DNA from: Bacillota bacterium
GTDB taxonomy: Bacteria > Bacillota > Clostridia > Acetivibrionales > DTU013
Length of the DNA: 64,000 nt
Assembly: GCA_023412665.1 (NCBI GenBank)
Contig: JAEZCA010000042.1
Location: forward strand, 61,170-125,169
Reading direction: 5' to 3'
Below the pieces are notes generated by a model, which searched no databases, was not told the origin of the DNA, and saw nothing but the letters and a program-made list of their open reading frames with translations. Shown here piece after piece: positions 33,527 to 42,604 of the stretch. Both the position numbers and the translations under genes were made by a program. The first letter of the stretch is position 1. Every line of letters begins with the position of its first letter.

Positions 33527-36333
33527 TTTCTGCCGACCCCCTCATAGTAAAATCCCATGCTCCTTACTTGGTCTGGGTCATACATATTCCGAAGATCCAT
33601 GAATACCGGCCTTCGCATCAGCGATTTGAGTTTCTTGAAATTGAGCTCCGAGAAATCCTTCCACTCAGTAAGCAGTACAATACAGTCGCTTTTTAAACAT
33701 GCGGAATAAACATCGCTGCAGTATCTGAGCTGCAGCTCGGGATGCTCTGTCTTCATGTTTTCCATGGCCTGAGGATCAAAAACCGCGACATCCGCGTTTT
33801 TTTCGAGCAGCCGTGTTATTACGCCAACTGCAGGCGACTCCCTTATGTCATCAGTGCCCGGCTTGAAAGAAAGACCAAGGGCAGTGATCCTGCGGCCATC
33901 CACTCCGCCCAGAGCTCTCTCGATTTTTTCGATCATCCGTTCCATCTGACGCTCATTTACCTCCAATACGCTGCCTAGAATCTGAGACCGGCAGCCGAGA
34001 CTTCTGCCGAGAGCATCGAGAGCCTTGACATCCTTAGGGAAGCAGCTGCCTCCGAAGCCCGGCCCCGGATTCAGGAAATGCGTCCCGATCCTAGTGTCCA
34101 AACTCATCCCCTTTGTGACCATGGATATGTTTATCCCGCATTCTTCGCATATATTCGCTATTTCGTTGACAAAGCTTATCTTGGTTGCCAGGAATGCGTT
34201 GGATGCGTATTTGATCATCTCTGCCGTCTCAATGTCCGTTACCAGCACAGGTGTATCACTGTCTATCTGCTCGCTATAAATGTCCCTGACAATGTCGGCT
34301 GCGCATTCATTCTCCGCACCGATCACGATCCTGTCCGGATATATGAAATCATCTACCGCGGAGCCTTCTTTCAGAAACTCCGGATTTGATACCACATCGA
34401 AGTCTATCTGAGTGTTCCGCTTCTCAAGCATAGCACTAACCACTTTTTTTACATTTTGCCCTGTACCAACCGGAACAGTGCTTTTATTGATTATCACCTT
34501 GTATCGGTCCATGTGCTTTCCGATCTCTCGTGCGACCTCGAATACACGGCCTGTATCGCATGTATTATCTGAAAGTGTAGGCGTATTGACTGTGATAAAA
34601 ATAACGTCGGAGTGCTCTACGGCCTTGGATATATCAGTAGTAAAGCTCAAACGTTTCTTTTTGATGCAATTCTCCGCAAGACTTTGAAGCATTGGCTCAT
34701 ATATGGGAAGTATGCCGTTCTGCAGCTTTTCAATTTTTACCTTGTCCTGGTCGCAGCACAGGACATTCCTTCCGACAGATGCCAGGCACACACCTGACAC
34801 AAGACCGACATAACCCGTGCCTACGATAGAGATGTTTGTAGTATGCGGGCTGTCGGGACCGAGGTTCCTGCTGCGTTTGAGAGTGAGCTGCGGTACTGTC
34901 GAGGCATGGATCCCGGAACTACAAATCTCATGTCGAGGAATGTTTTGAATCGCATCGCCCGATGTTGTCTGAGCTTTTTGCACTTTGCCCTTTTCAGTTG
35001 AATCGCTCGTTACTGTTTGTACCTTCTGTGCAGCTTCCGTTTTATTTTCTGCAGGTGAGCTTGCCGCCTTTTGCTCGACCCTTTCAAATATTTCTTGAGA
35101 CACCCTCTCCCAGTTGAATTTCTCTTCTGCCAGTTTTCGCCCTGCCTTTCCCATGGAAAGAGCGAGATCGGGTTGCTCCAGCAGCAGGTTGATCCTATCT
35201 GCCATAGCATCAGGATCGTTATATTTGTCGATCACCAGGCCGCACCTGTCGGAGCCTTTGATATCCCCACTGCCGACGGCAGCCGTACTCGGACTCGCAT
35301 CTGCAGCTGTGTTACCACCTGTGTCAGTATTTTCGCTGGCAACATGCATATCGGAGCTGCTCCGGCCAATGACCTCGGCATTGCCGCCCCTGTTTGTGGT
35401 TATGATGGGCAGGCCTGCGGCCATAGCTTCGTAGTGGACTCTTGCAAGAGGCTCGTTCCACTGGGAAGCACAGACAAATATATCACCCATGCAGTAATAA
35501 TCGGGAATATCGCAAGGCGGAATAAAGCCTGTGAAAACCACCGGACCCGGAAGATTCCTTATCCGCTCGTGGAGTGAGTTGGTGTAGTCGTCGGAATCAT
35601 TCTTGCCGTACCACTTGCTCCCCGCAATTACCAGGGCTGTGTCCGGATGAGCTGCCATAACCTTCTCCATAGCTTTTAAAAGTATGTGGACTCCTTTTTT
35701 TATGCTCAACCTGCCGACATACAGGATTACCCTGCGATCCTGCAGGCCAAATTTCAACTTCATTTCATGCTTTTTACGCGCTCCCTCGGCTGTCCACACC
35801 GATGTGTACCTGTAAATATCTGCACCGGAATAGACAACATGCATTTTCTCTGCGGCAGAAGGGAAACGGGATGTCACCGTACCTGCTATATAGCTGCTGA
35901 CGGTATTAATGAATTCTGATCTTTCTATGCACCTCAGCCCGGCTTCTTCTGAGATTTTTTCGGAATGGAGCATTTCATTGTGAAGGCTCAGACTGAATTT
36001 TTCATTTGGAAAACTGTCTGCAAGCTGCAGCAGAAACCTGGGGCGGTTGAATACATGGATCAGATCAAAGGGCAGCTTGCCGCCGCTGCAGGATGCCTGC
36101 AGTATGGCCTTAAGACTGTTGATATATATTGTGTCAGTTCTGCCCGGCACTCTGATGTATCTTACATTGTCCCGTACCTCCTCGTTGGGAAGACCCTTGT
36201 ATTGGATGCTGAAAACCGTTATTTCATGCTTTGACGACAGGTATGGAACGACGCCGTCTATATATAACTGAATCGCGCCGCCGGCTACCGGCGGTACGGG
36301 AAGCTTTTCGGTGCAGATGAGGGCAATCTTCAA
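33523..36333 (-). CDS. Fusion: GT4 glycosyltransferase plus UDP-glucose 6-dehydrogenase
   Basis: A 936-residue two-enzyme protein. Residues 1-~425 are a GT-B glycosyltransferase (MKIALICTEKLPVPPVAGGA, VILYVGRLSIKKGVHILL, FVCASQWNEPLARVHYEAMA). Residues ~500-936 are a complete nucleotide-sugar dehydrogenase with ISIVGTGYVGLVSG, NKSTVPVGTG, NPEFLKEGSAVDDF and the catalytic Cys in GFGGSCFPKD. Two low-complexity segments, one inside the GT (SSSDMHVASENTDTGGNTAA) and a ~75-residue linker, join the parts. The TTG at 36333 is preferred over GTG 36342 because AGGAG is 8 bases upstream and it aligns with the paralogue MKIA start. The dehydrogenase makes UDP-glucuronate from UDP-glucose. Confidence 0.9.
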   Translation of the reverse strand: MKIALICTEKLPVPPVAGGAIQLYIDGVVPYLSSKHEITVFSIQYKGLPNEEVRDNVRYIRVPGRTDTIYINSLKAILQASCSGGKLPFDLIHVFNRPRFLLQLADSFPNEKFSLSLHNEMLHSEKISEEAGLRCIERSEFINTVSSYIAGTVTSRFPSAAEKMHVVYSGADIYRYTSVWTAEGARKKHEMKLKFGLQDRRVILYVGRLSIKKGVHILLKAMEKVMAAHPDTALVIAGSKWYGKNDSDDYTNSLHERIRNLPGPVVFTGFIPPCDIPDYYCMGDIFVCASQWNEPLARVHYEAMAAGLPIITTNRGGNAEVIGRSSSDMHVASENTDTGGNTAADASPSTAAVGSGDIKGSDRCGLVIDKYNDPDAMADRINLLLEQPDLALSMGKAGRKLAEEKFNWERVSQEIFERVEQKAASSPAENKTEAAQKVQTVTSDSTEKGKVQKAQTTSGDAIQNIPRHEICSSGIHASTVPQLTLKRSRNLGPDSPHTTNISIVGTGYVGLVSGVCLASVGRNVLCCDQDKVKIEKLQNGILPIYEPMLQSLAENCIKKKRLSFTTDISKAVEHSDVIFITVNTPTLSDNTCDTGRVFEVAREIGKHMDRYKVIINKSTVPVGTGQNVKKVVSAMLEKRNTQIDFDVVSNPEFLKEGSAVDDFIYPDRIVIGAENECAADIVRDIYSEQIDSDTPVLVTDIETAEMIKYASNAFLATKISFVNEIANICEECGINISMVTKGMSLDTRIGTHFLNPGPGFGGSCFPKDVKALDALGRSLGCRSQILGSVLEVNERQMERMIEKIERALGGVDGRRITALGLSFKPGTDDIRESPAVGVITRLLEKNADVAVFDPQAMENMKTEHPELQLRYCSDVYSACLKSDCIVLLTEWKDFSELNFKKLKSLMRRPVFMDLRNMYDPDQVRSMGFYYEGVGRK

Positions 36334-36334
36334 T

Positions 36335-37399
36335 TCAATCACTCCTTCTGAAGCAAAGCCTTAATATTTCTTCCTTGGATGACTCAAGTCCGGCTATTTT
36401 TTCTATTTCGGAGGCCTTCAGTGATTTGCCGTTCTGGAACTGGTTCTTGACCAGCCCGTAAAACCAGTGGGGGAAGGTGAGATCCGCATACAGCGCCCGA
36501 AGCTCATCGGTGTTCAGCGGGTTGACCTCCATATACCAGCCGAGGATGTCTTCTGTTGATTTTACTGACCATTGACCATTGTTCTCTGCATTTTTACCAA
36601 TAATTTTTCTAAGATCCCTAGCGGGCAGATCGAGGGTGACACCATCCAGATCAAGGACATATATCCCGTCTGCTGCCGCCAGCGCATTGCCCTTGCCATA
36701 ATCCTGATGGCAGAGTACTACTGATGCCGAACCGGGTGTCGCTATTTTTTCGTAAGCGGAGCTATTCAGTATGCTCAAGGCTTTCTCCACTAACGGTATC
36801 ATTTTTCCGGCATTTGAAATATATGCCGAATGTGATGCTGTATCAGTGCTGTGGGCAGCTGTTTCGGCCCACGCTGCAAGCTTTGTTTTCATGGACAGAT
36901 ATTGCTCAGGCCACTTGCCGAGTTTTGTGGAAACCCTGGCTGCCTCTGGTGAGATGTAACCCTTTGATGCAATGTGGAAACGCGCAAGTCCCTGCACAGC
37001 CAGCTTCAGATCGGCCGGATTGGAGAAGTTCAGATCATTGCCGTCGATCCACTCATATACAACAAACAATTGATCATTGAATTGTGTAACCGGTTCTCCT
37101 TCCAAATTTACAATAACCCCGGGAACAAGGCCTCCGGAGTTTTTGATATAAATCTGAGCATTAACTGAAAAAAGCGCCTTGTCAAGGGTCTGTTTCAAGC
37201 GTTTGAGACAGTAGCTCCTGCCGCCGCTCCTGAACCTCCAGACGGTCTTTATTGTTCCGCTCTGTATGATTGCCAGATTTTCCGGACTCATCCCATATCG
37301 CTTCAATACACTGCGCCCCAGAGCATCGCCGGCATACGGAGCATCGCCGGTTTTTGGAACATCCTTTATTATGTCGTTGAAATTGTTCAATAATCTCAA
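36335..37399 (-). CDS. CotS-family spore coat kinase-like protein, copy 1
   Basis: About 354 residues with an aminoglycoside/choline kinase fold. The ATP lysine lies in VWRFRSGGRSYCLKRLKQ, the catalytic loop is VVLCHQDYGKGNAL, and the metal site is IYVLDLDGVTLDLPARDLRKII. CotS/CotI/YsxE proteins are coat components of Bacillus and clostridial spores; members are thought to phosphorylate sugars or coat partners. The start is TTG 37399 or TTG 37390; an AAAGG just upstream cannot decide. It is followed, 1 base after its stop, by the GT-UGDH fusion gene. Confidence 0.87.
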   Translation of the reverse strand: MRLLNNFNDIIKDVPKTGDAPYAGDALGRSVLKRYGMSPENLAIIQSGTIKTVWRFRSGGRSYCLKRLKQTLDKALFSVNAQIYIKNSGGLVPGVIVNLEGEPVTQFNDQLFVVYEWIDGNDLNFSNPADLKLAVQGLARFHIASKGYISPEAARVSTKLGKWPEQYLSMKTKLAAWAETAAHSTDTASHSAYISNAGKMIPLVEKALSILNSSAYEKIATPGSASVVLCHQDYGKGNALAAADGIYVLDLDGVTLDLPARDLRKIIGKNAENNGQWSVKSTEDILGWYMEVNPLNTDELRALYADLTFPHWFYGLVKNQFQNGKSLKASEIEKIAGLESSKEEILRLCFRRSD

Positions 37400-37468
37400 T
37401 CCTTTCAGGTCTTTTAACTATCAGGTCCGGCCAGGACTGTTCGGCATGATAACCCGGATCCGGCCAGG

Positions 37469-38518
37469 TCAGACCGGCACGATCGATCTGAAATGCTCCA
37501 GCACCGGCTCGGCAGTTTTCTCAAAGGCTGCCATCTCGCGGATCCTCTTCAGGTACTTTTCATCAGACCATTCCTTGTCGCGGCGGTAGTAATACTTGTT
37601 AACTGCGCCGACAAAAAGATGCGGATACATCAGATCAAGTCTCACAACCTCCCATTGGGCGGGAGTCAGCGGATTTTTCGCCTGATAGTGACTCAATATG
37701 CTTCCGGCCAGCTCAATGTTCCATCTGCCCGCTTTTTTCATGACCTTGTTCAGCAGCTTTCTGATATCTCTGGCCGCAATATCCACCGTTATTGAGTCCG
37801 TGTCGAGAACGTACAGCTGACCTGAGCCTGTGACCAGCAGATTGCCTGCCGCAAAATCCTGATGGCACAGTGAGCCGTTTGCCTCGGCGTCACGTGTCCA
37901 GTTCAGGTAATCGTTTCCCTTAATACCCTCTATTGCGTTTCTTCCACGCTCATAGAAGACCGGGAATTCCTTCAGGATCAGCGAGCTGATCGCATCATGG
38001 CTGTTTTTAGCCAGTTCGCTGTCATAATAGGACCTGATGTCCTCAAGCTGTTCGGAATAATCCTCAGGCCAAAGGCCAAGATGGTACTTCGGCTTTGTGC
38101 CGTCAGCCGGGTGGAAACCACGGGACGCCCTGTGAAACCTTGCAAGACCCCCTGCGATCAGTGACATTTCTTCAGCAGAGGAATAGGATGGGTTCCGTCC
38201 ATCTATGGCATCGGTCAGAACGAAGCATACATCATCCAGCATCACATACTCGCTGCCGTCGGCTGTTCTGTTCACCCTTGGCAGCAGCACACCGTTGTTT
38301 GACAGGTGCCTGACCGCATCGAGTATAAACCTCAGTGTTTGTTCCGAGTTTGACACCTTTTTCAGAATTTTCATCCCTGATGACGTTCTGACCCACCATA
38401 CGCCCTTTTTGTCCTTGTAGGATTCATTCCTGATATCCATAACGTCCAGGCGGTATTGCTTCAGAACCTGTTCCAAAGGTTCGTATGCTTCCTGCGGCAC
38501 AAGTGCCACCTCCTTCAT
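37469..38518 (-). CDS. CotS-family spore coat kinase-like protein, copy 2
   Basis: A 349-residue paralogue of the downstream CotS protein, with WWVRTSSGMKILKKV, GLARFHRASRGF, the catalytic loop GSLCHQDFAAGNLLV and the metal motif LYVLDTDSITVDIAARDIRKLL. GGAGGTGG precedes ATG 38518. It is the first gene of a four-gene minus-strand operon (CotS, CotS, GT-UGDH, epimerase). Expression late in sporulation in the mother cell would be expected; no sigma-K or sigma-E promoter was identified by eye. Confidence 0.9.
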   Translation of the reverse strand: MKEVALVPQEAYEPLEQVLKQYRLDVMDIRNESYKDKKGVWWVRTSSGMKILKKVSNSEQTLRFILDAVRHLSNNGVLLPRVNRTADGSEYVMLDDVCFVLTDAIDGRNPSYSSAEEMSLIAGGLARFHRASRGFHPADGTKPKYHLGLWPEDYSEQLEDIRSYYDSELAKNSHDAISSLILKEFPVFYERGRNAIEGIKGNDYLNWTRDAEANGSLCHQDFAAGNLLVTGSGQLYVLDTDSITVDIAARDIRKLLNKVMKKAGRWNIELAGSILSHYQAKNPLTPAQWEVVRLDLMYPHLFVGAVNKYYYRRDKEWSDEKYLKRIREMAAFEKTAEPVLEHFRSIVPV

Positions 38519-38572
38519 TTACATACAGAATGGCATCAGGGGGATTTGCTCCCCCTGATCAGGCTTTTTTCG

Positions 38573-38809
38573 TTATTCCTCTTCGATCTCCAGATCCAGG
38601 TTTGGATTATCCCACGCTACCTTGATTGTTACAGACCCACCCTCTTCGCTTTCATCGTACTTGACTTTATAATCCAGTACGACGTCTGCCGGTATGGTTA
38701 CTGCCTTTCCTTCAACAGCAAGTCTTCCTGCGAACAGATCAGGGATGATCTTCTTGATGTAATCGCCGAATTCAGCCTTTGAGCCAATATTAGCTTCCTG
38801 ATATTTCAT
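38573..38809 (-). CDS. Amphi-Trp domain protein
   Basis: A 78-residue protein whose LFAGRLAVEGKAVTIPADVVLDYKVKYDESEEGGSVTIKVAWDN follows the amphi-Trp domain pattern (helix, then G-x-V/L, then alternating beta strands ending in a conserved Trp). Function is unknown. The ATG at 38809 is preferred over TTG 38818 because AGGAG lies 9 bases upstream. It is on the same strand, 54 bases ahead of the CotS operon. Confidence 0.8.
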   Translation of the reverse strand: MKYQEANIGSKAEFGDYIKKIIPDLFAGRLAVEGKAVTIPADVVLDYKVKYDESEEGGSVTIKVAWDNPNLDLEIEEE

Positions 38810-39028
38810 GCACAACACTCCTAAAAATATATTCCTTTTACATAATATTGGCCCTGATTAACTAATGTTACATAAATGTGAGAAAAGAAAACCTTTTACA
38901 TTGAAAACATAAGAAAGTTTCAGTATAATAGTGAAGGCGCACCGGGACACTACCAGTATCACGGGACATCTAAAGTAATCAGACGGAATGGCAGCATCAA
39001 CTCACCGGCGTCGATCCGGAGGATGGAA

Positions 39029-40174
39029 ATGGCATGTAATACTCGAATTGTTCGGACAAGATCAGCAGACCCCTGGTGGAACCTGGCAGTTGAGGAATAT
39101 CTGCTGGAACAGGCATTGCAGGGAGAAACAATATTATATCTTTGGCAAAATGACAACGCTGTACTGATCGGCAGAAACCAGAATCCCTGGAGGGAGTGCA
39201 GGACCGACCTGCTGGAGAGCGACGGAGGCAAGCTTGCCAGGAGGCTCCCGGGCGGAGGCGCCGTTTATCAGGACCTTGGCAATCTGAATTTTTCTTTTAT
39301 AACCGGCAGCGGCGCATATGATCCGGACAAGCAGCTTGAAGCAGTCCAGGAGGCCGTCAAGAGCCTGGGCATCGCTACGGAAAAAAGCGGGGGAAGCGGA
39401 CTGTCCGCCAATGGCCGCAAGTTCACAGAAAGTGCCTTCTGCTTCAGGAAAGGCAACTCCTGCCATCATGGGACAATGTATATCTCCACTGATATTGACA
39501 AGCTTTCAAGATATCTGCAGACAGCCTCGGGTAATATGACCTCCAAGAGTGTAGACCCGGTTGGTCCACGAATTGTCAACCTTTCTGAACTGAAGCCCGG
39601 TCTCGATATAGAGACAATGGCTGACATATTGATTGAAGCTTTTAGGAAAGTGTATTCCAGTACCGCGCAGGTGGAGAATTGCCTGAGGAAGTGCAGCGAA
39701 AGCCGAGCGGCGCTTGAAGAGCTATACTGTAAATATTCGTCCTGGACATGGCGATATGGCAAAGCTGCTGAATTGGGTACAAGCATTGAAACCAAATTTC
39801 CATGGGGTAGTCTGGAAATGGCATTTCGGCTGGAAAACGGTATTGTCAGCGATGCTGCCGTTTACTCGGACGCAATGGACGCAGACTATATCCAAGGACT
39901 ATCAGCTTTGCTGAAGGGCTGCAAGTTCAGCTCCGAATGCCTGGCCGACAGGATCGGTGCGGCCTCGGTCGCGGACAGTGTAAGCGCGGTTGCAGCTCCG
40001 GAAAGGGTCAGCACAGTTACAGCCCCCGACAGGGTCAGCACGGTTGCAGCCCCGGACGGGGTCAGCACGGTTACAGCCCCCGACGGGATTTGTGCAGCCG
40101 TGATCCCTGACAGCACACAGACTGGTGTTATGACAGCCGATATTGTTAAATGGCTCGGGGATATGGATTTTTGA
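39029..40174 (+). CDS. Lipoate--protein ligase family protein with a repeat-bearing C-terminus
   Basis: The N-terminal 260 residues are an LplA catalytic domain: DPWWNLAVEEYLL, LWQNDNAVLIGRNQNPW, RRLPGGGAVYQDLGNLNFSFI and SGLSANGRKFTESAF (with the lipoyl-AMP-binding lysine). It activates lipoate and attaches it to E2 or H-protein lysines. After a short accessory domain (~265-310), about 36 residues are a tandem 9-residue repeat (APDRVSTVA, APDGVSTVT), then a normal-looking end (MTADIVKWLGDMDF). ATG 39029 is preferred over 39023 because CGGAGGA sits 6 bases upstream. Confidence 0.9.
   Translation: MACNTRIVRTRSADPWWNLAVEEYLLEQALQGETILYLWQNDNAVLIGRNQNPWRECRTDLLESDGGKLARRLPGGGAVYQDLGNLNFSFITGSGAYDPDKQLEAVQEAVKSLGIATEKSGGSGLSANGRKFTESAFCFRKGNSCHHGTMYISTDIDKLSRYLQTASGNMTSKSVDPVGPRIVNLSELKPGLDIETMADILIEAFRKVYSSTAQVENCLRKCSESRAALEELYCKYSSWTWRYGKAAELGTSIETKFPWGSLEMAFRLENGIVSDAAVYSDAMDADYIQGLSALLKGCKFSSECLADRIGAASVADSVSAVAAPERVSTVTAPDRVSTVAAPDGVSTVTAPDGICAAVIPDSTQTGVMTADIVKWLGDMDF
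39990..40107 (+). repeat. 27-bp coding tandem repeat in the lipoate ligase gene
   Basis: Four units of GCCCCGGACGGGGTCAGCAC-like sequence keep the frame and encode the APDxVSTVx repeat just before the C-terminus. Confidence 0.85.
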
Positions 40175-40364
40175 CGAGTAAATTTCACTGAAACATCACA
40201 TATTATCACAGGTAGACGATAACTCCCTGTGATTTCTTATGGTTTACAGATGGCGTAATTGAAGTAAATTATCGCCGGATTAAAAGTTTTTCTTTTGAAC
40301 AGATGCATTATAATATATAATACACTCAAGAGGTCACATTTTTTTAGAATGGTAGCAATAACAC

Positions 40365-40811
40365 ATGAACGAGGAAATATTTAAGAATCTTGGACAGGAA
40401 TTCCCTGTCAGGGCCGGTGATCTGAACACATACTCGCCTTTGGTACTGGCATATGTGGGCGATGCAGTATATGAGCTTTATGTGCGCACACTACTGCTGA
40501 GCAAAGGCAACGCGCCGGTGCACAAGCTTCACAGGCAGTCCATATCGTATGTGAAGGCGAAAGCCCAATCCGACATCATACATAAGCTGATGGAGATACT
40601 CAAGCCCGAAGAAATGGATATTGTAAAAAGGGGAAGAAACGCCAAATCAGGCACGATCCCCAAAAACGCCGATGTCACAGAATACAAGTATGCCACGGGG
40701 TTTGAAACACTTCTGGGCTATCTCTATATAAAACAGGATTACGTCCGCCTTCTTGAGCTGCTGAAGATATCGGTCGAACAAAACCGGGCAGCCGATGGTA
40801 ACGATCATTGA
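40365..40811 (+). CDS. mrnC: Mini-ribonuclease III
   Basis: A 148-residue dimeric RNase III domain without a dsRBD. YSPLVLAYVGDAVYELYVR is the RNase III signature with the catalytic Asp, and KRGRNAKSG and FETLLGYLYI follow. MrnC matures the 3' and 5' ends of 23S rRNA in Firmicutes. It is followed by rlmB, as in Bacillus. No strong RBS is present (GGTAGC upstream), so the start rests on the domain boundary. Confidence 0.94.
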   Translation: MNEEIFKNLGQEFPVRAGDLNTYSPLVLAYVGDAVYELYVRTLLLSKGNAPVHKLHRQSISYVKAKAQSDIIHKLMEILKPEEMDIVKRGRNAKSGTIPKNADVTEYKYATGFETLLGYLYIKQDYVRLLELLKISVEQNRAADGNDH

Positions 40812-40879
40812 ACGTGGGATTATTAAAGACAGGCAGAGAAAAATAAAGGAAAACAGAAAGGTTAAAGGTGCGAGCAGCT

Positions 40880-42367
40880 ATGGCGGAGTACAAGCGGCCA
40901 GGAAATACAGGCAGGAAGACAGAATGGAAACCGGGCAGGAAGCCGGAACAGAAGAAGGAATGGGGTTCAGACCGTAAATCCGGCTGGGGCAGCGACAGGA
41001 GCGCCGACGGTCGCACAGACCGCAAGCCCTATGGTGACAGGGATCACAAGCCTTATGGTGATAAGGATCGCAAGCCGTTCGGGGGAGCAGATCGCAAACC
41101 GTACGGAGATAAGGACCGCAAACCATACGGAGACAAAGATCGTAAGCCTTATGGCAGTGCTGACCGCAAGCCGTACGGTGACAATGACCGTAAGCCATAC
41201 GGAGACAGGGACCGCAAACCATACGGTGACAGGGATCGTAAGCCTTATGGCGGAGAAGATCGCAAGCCTTACGGAGATAAGGACCGCAAACCCTATGGCG
41301 GAGCAGATCGCAAGCCGTACGGTGAAAATGACCGCAAGCCTTACGGAGACAGGGACCGTAAGCTCTATAGCAGTGCTGATCGTAAGCCTTATGGTGACAA
41401 AGATCGTAAACCATATGGCAGCACAGACCGCAAGCCTTATCGGAGCTTTGACAGAAAACCTGAGAGTGATACCGGTTGGGATCAGGTAAGGGAGCCGGCC
41501 GGCTTTAAGGATCGTAAACCATACGGCAGCACAGACCGAAAGCCGCCAAAGACCTTTACGAAGAGCATAGAAAAGAAGTCCGACCTTTTAGCTGGGCAAA
41601 AACCCGACAACCAGCTTGCAGACAGCCTTGACAAGCTTGAGGGAAGAAATTCAGTCATGGAAGCGATCAAATCGGGACGAAGCATAAACAGGATACTTGT
41701 TTCAAAAGGCGAGAAGGAAGGCTCCATTAATCAGATAATAGCGCTGGCAAGGCAAAACCATATAATCATTCAGGAGGTCGAGCGCTCAAAGCTTGATGAA
41801 ATGTCCGAGACTCATGCCCATCAGGGCATTATCGCGTTGACCTCTCCAAAGGATTATGTTGAGATCGATGATATACTCAAGGCAGCAGCCGACAGCGGCA
41901 GGCCGCCATTTATAATAATCCTTGATGAGATCACCGACGCATACAATCTTGGCTCCATACTCAGGACTTCAAATGCCGCCGGCGTGCACGGAGTTATCAT
42001 ACCAAAGCGTAGAGCCGTCGGGCTGACATCGGTGGTATCAAAAGCATCGGCAGGCGCAATCGAATATGTGCCCGTTGCTCGTGTCACCAATATCGTACAG
42101 ACTATAGAGTATCTGAAAACAAAGAACATATGGGTGGCCGGAACTGATTCCACCGGAGAGAAGCCGTATTATGACCACGATCTCACAGGAGGAATTGCCC
42201 TTGTGATAGGGAGTGAGGGCGAAGGTATGGGCAAGCTGGTCAGAGAAGCCTGTGATTTTACCGTCAACATACCGATGCTCGGCGACATATCATCGCTGAA
42301 TGCCGCAGTAGCGGGCGCAATCGTGATATATGATATAGTCAGGCAGAGAAACATGAAACAGCACTGA
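40880..42367 (+). CDS. rlmB: 23S rRNA 2'-O-ribose methyltransferase (RlmB) with a DRKPYG-repeat N-terminal extension
   Basis: A 495-residue SpoU enzyme; typical RlmB is ~250. The C-terminal ~250 residues are complete: LEGRNSVMEAIKSGRSINRILVSKG (RNA-binding domain), then SPOUT motifs NLGSILRTSNAAG, LVIGSEGEGMG and IPMLGDISSLNAAVA. It methylates G2251 (E. coli numbering) of 23S rRNA, or a related site. The first ~225 residues hold about 21 octapeptides of form xxDRKPYG, highly charged and disordered, resembling RNA-binding tails. ATG 40880 follows AAAGGTG by 9 bases. Confidence 0.93.
   Translation: MAEYKRPGNTGRKTEWKPGRKPEQKKEWGSDRKSGWGSDRSADGRTDRKPYGDRDHKPYGDKDRKPFGGADRKPYGDKDRKPYGDKDRKPYGSADRKPYGDNDRKPYGDRDRKPYGDRDRKPYGGEDRKPYGDKDRKPYGGADRKPYGENDRKPYGDRDRKLYSSADRKPYGDKDRKPYGSTDRKPYRSFDRKPESDTGWDQVREPAGFKDRKPYGSTDRKPPKTFTKSIEKKSDLLAGQKPDNQLADSLDKLEGRNSVMEAIKSGRSINRILVSKGEKEGSINQIIALARQNHIIIQEVERSKLDEMSETHAHQGIIALTSPKDYVEIDDILKAAADSGRPPFIIILDEITDAYNLGSILRTSNAAGVHGVIIPKRRAVGLTSVVSKASAGAIEYVPVARVTNIVQTIEYLKTKNIWVAGTDSTGEKPYYDHDLTGGIALVIGSEGEGMGKLVREACDFTVNIPMLGDISSLNAAVAGAIVIYDIVRQRNMKQH
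41012..41545 (+). repeat. 24-bp coding tandem repeat in rlmB
   Basis: About 19 consecutive 24-base units (to about 41458) and two more after a 36-base break encode xxDRKPYG. The DNA units vary at third positions and at the two variable residues (DK, GA, SA, DN, DR, GE, EN, ST), so the array is old and selected for protein sequence. Confidence 0.9.
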
Positions 42368-42375
42368 TGAAATTT

Positions 42376-42436
42376 CTTCTTCCGGAGCCAACCTTACAGT
42401 GACACTAAACAGACACTCGGAAGAAGGAGTTTTTTT
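42376..42436 (+). terminator. Intrinsic terminator of the mrnC-rlmB unit
   Basis: CTTCTTCCG pairs with CGGAAGAAG around a 33-base loop, followed by GAGTTTTTTT. It separates rlmB from the sigH promoter. The Rae1/YacP gene found between these in Bacillus is absent. Confidence 0.75.
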
Positions 42437-42604
42437 ATAAATGCAAAATTGTTTATTCAAAAGAAAACAAAACTGCCGATAATTATATAGAGGAATTTTT
42501 TATTTCAGACATTATTTCCCAATAATGTAAGGCGGCTACGGACTGCCATATGATCCTGCGGTTGCCGCGAAAACTTGAAAAACCGCACCGGAGCAAGTTT
42601 CAGC

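Noticed and set aside
40878..41489. Long ORFs in other frames over the RlmB repeats (178 residues on minus, 152 on plus)
   Set aside because: A 24-bp repeat keeps all frames open together; only the SpoU frame has an RBS and a recognisable domain.
41012..41545. Possible CRISPR array
   Set aside because: Units are 24 bp, contiguous and coding, with no unique spacers of constant size and no cas genes.
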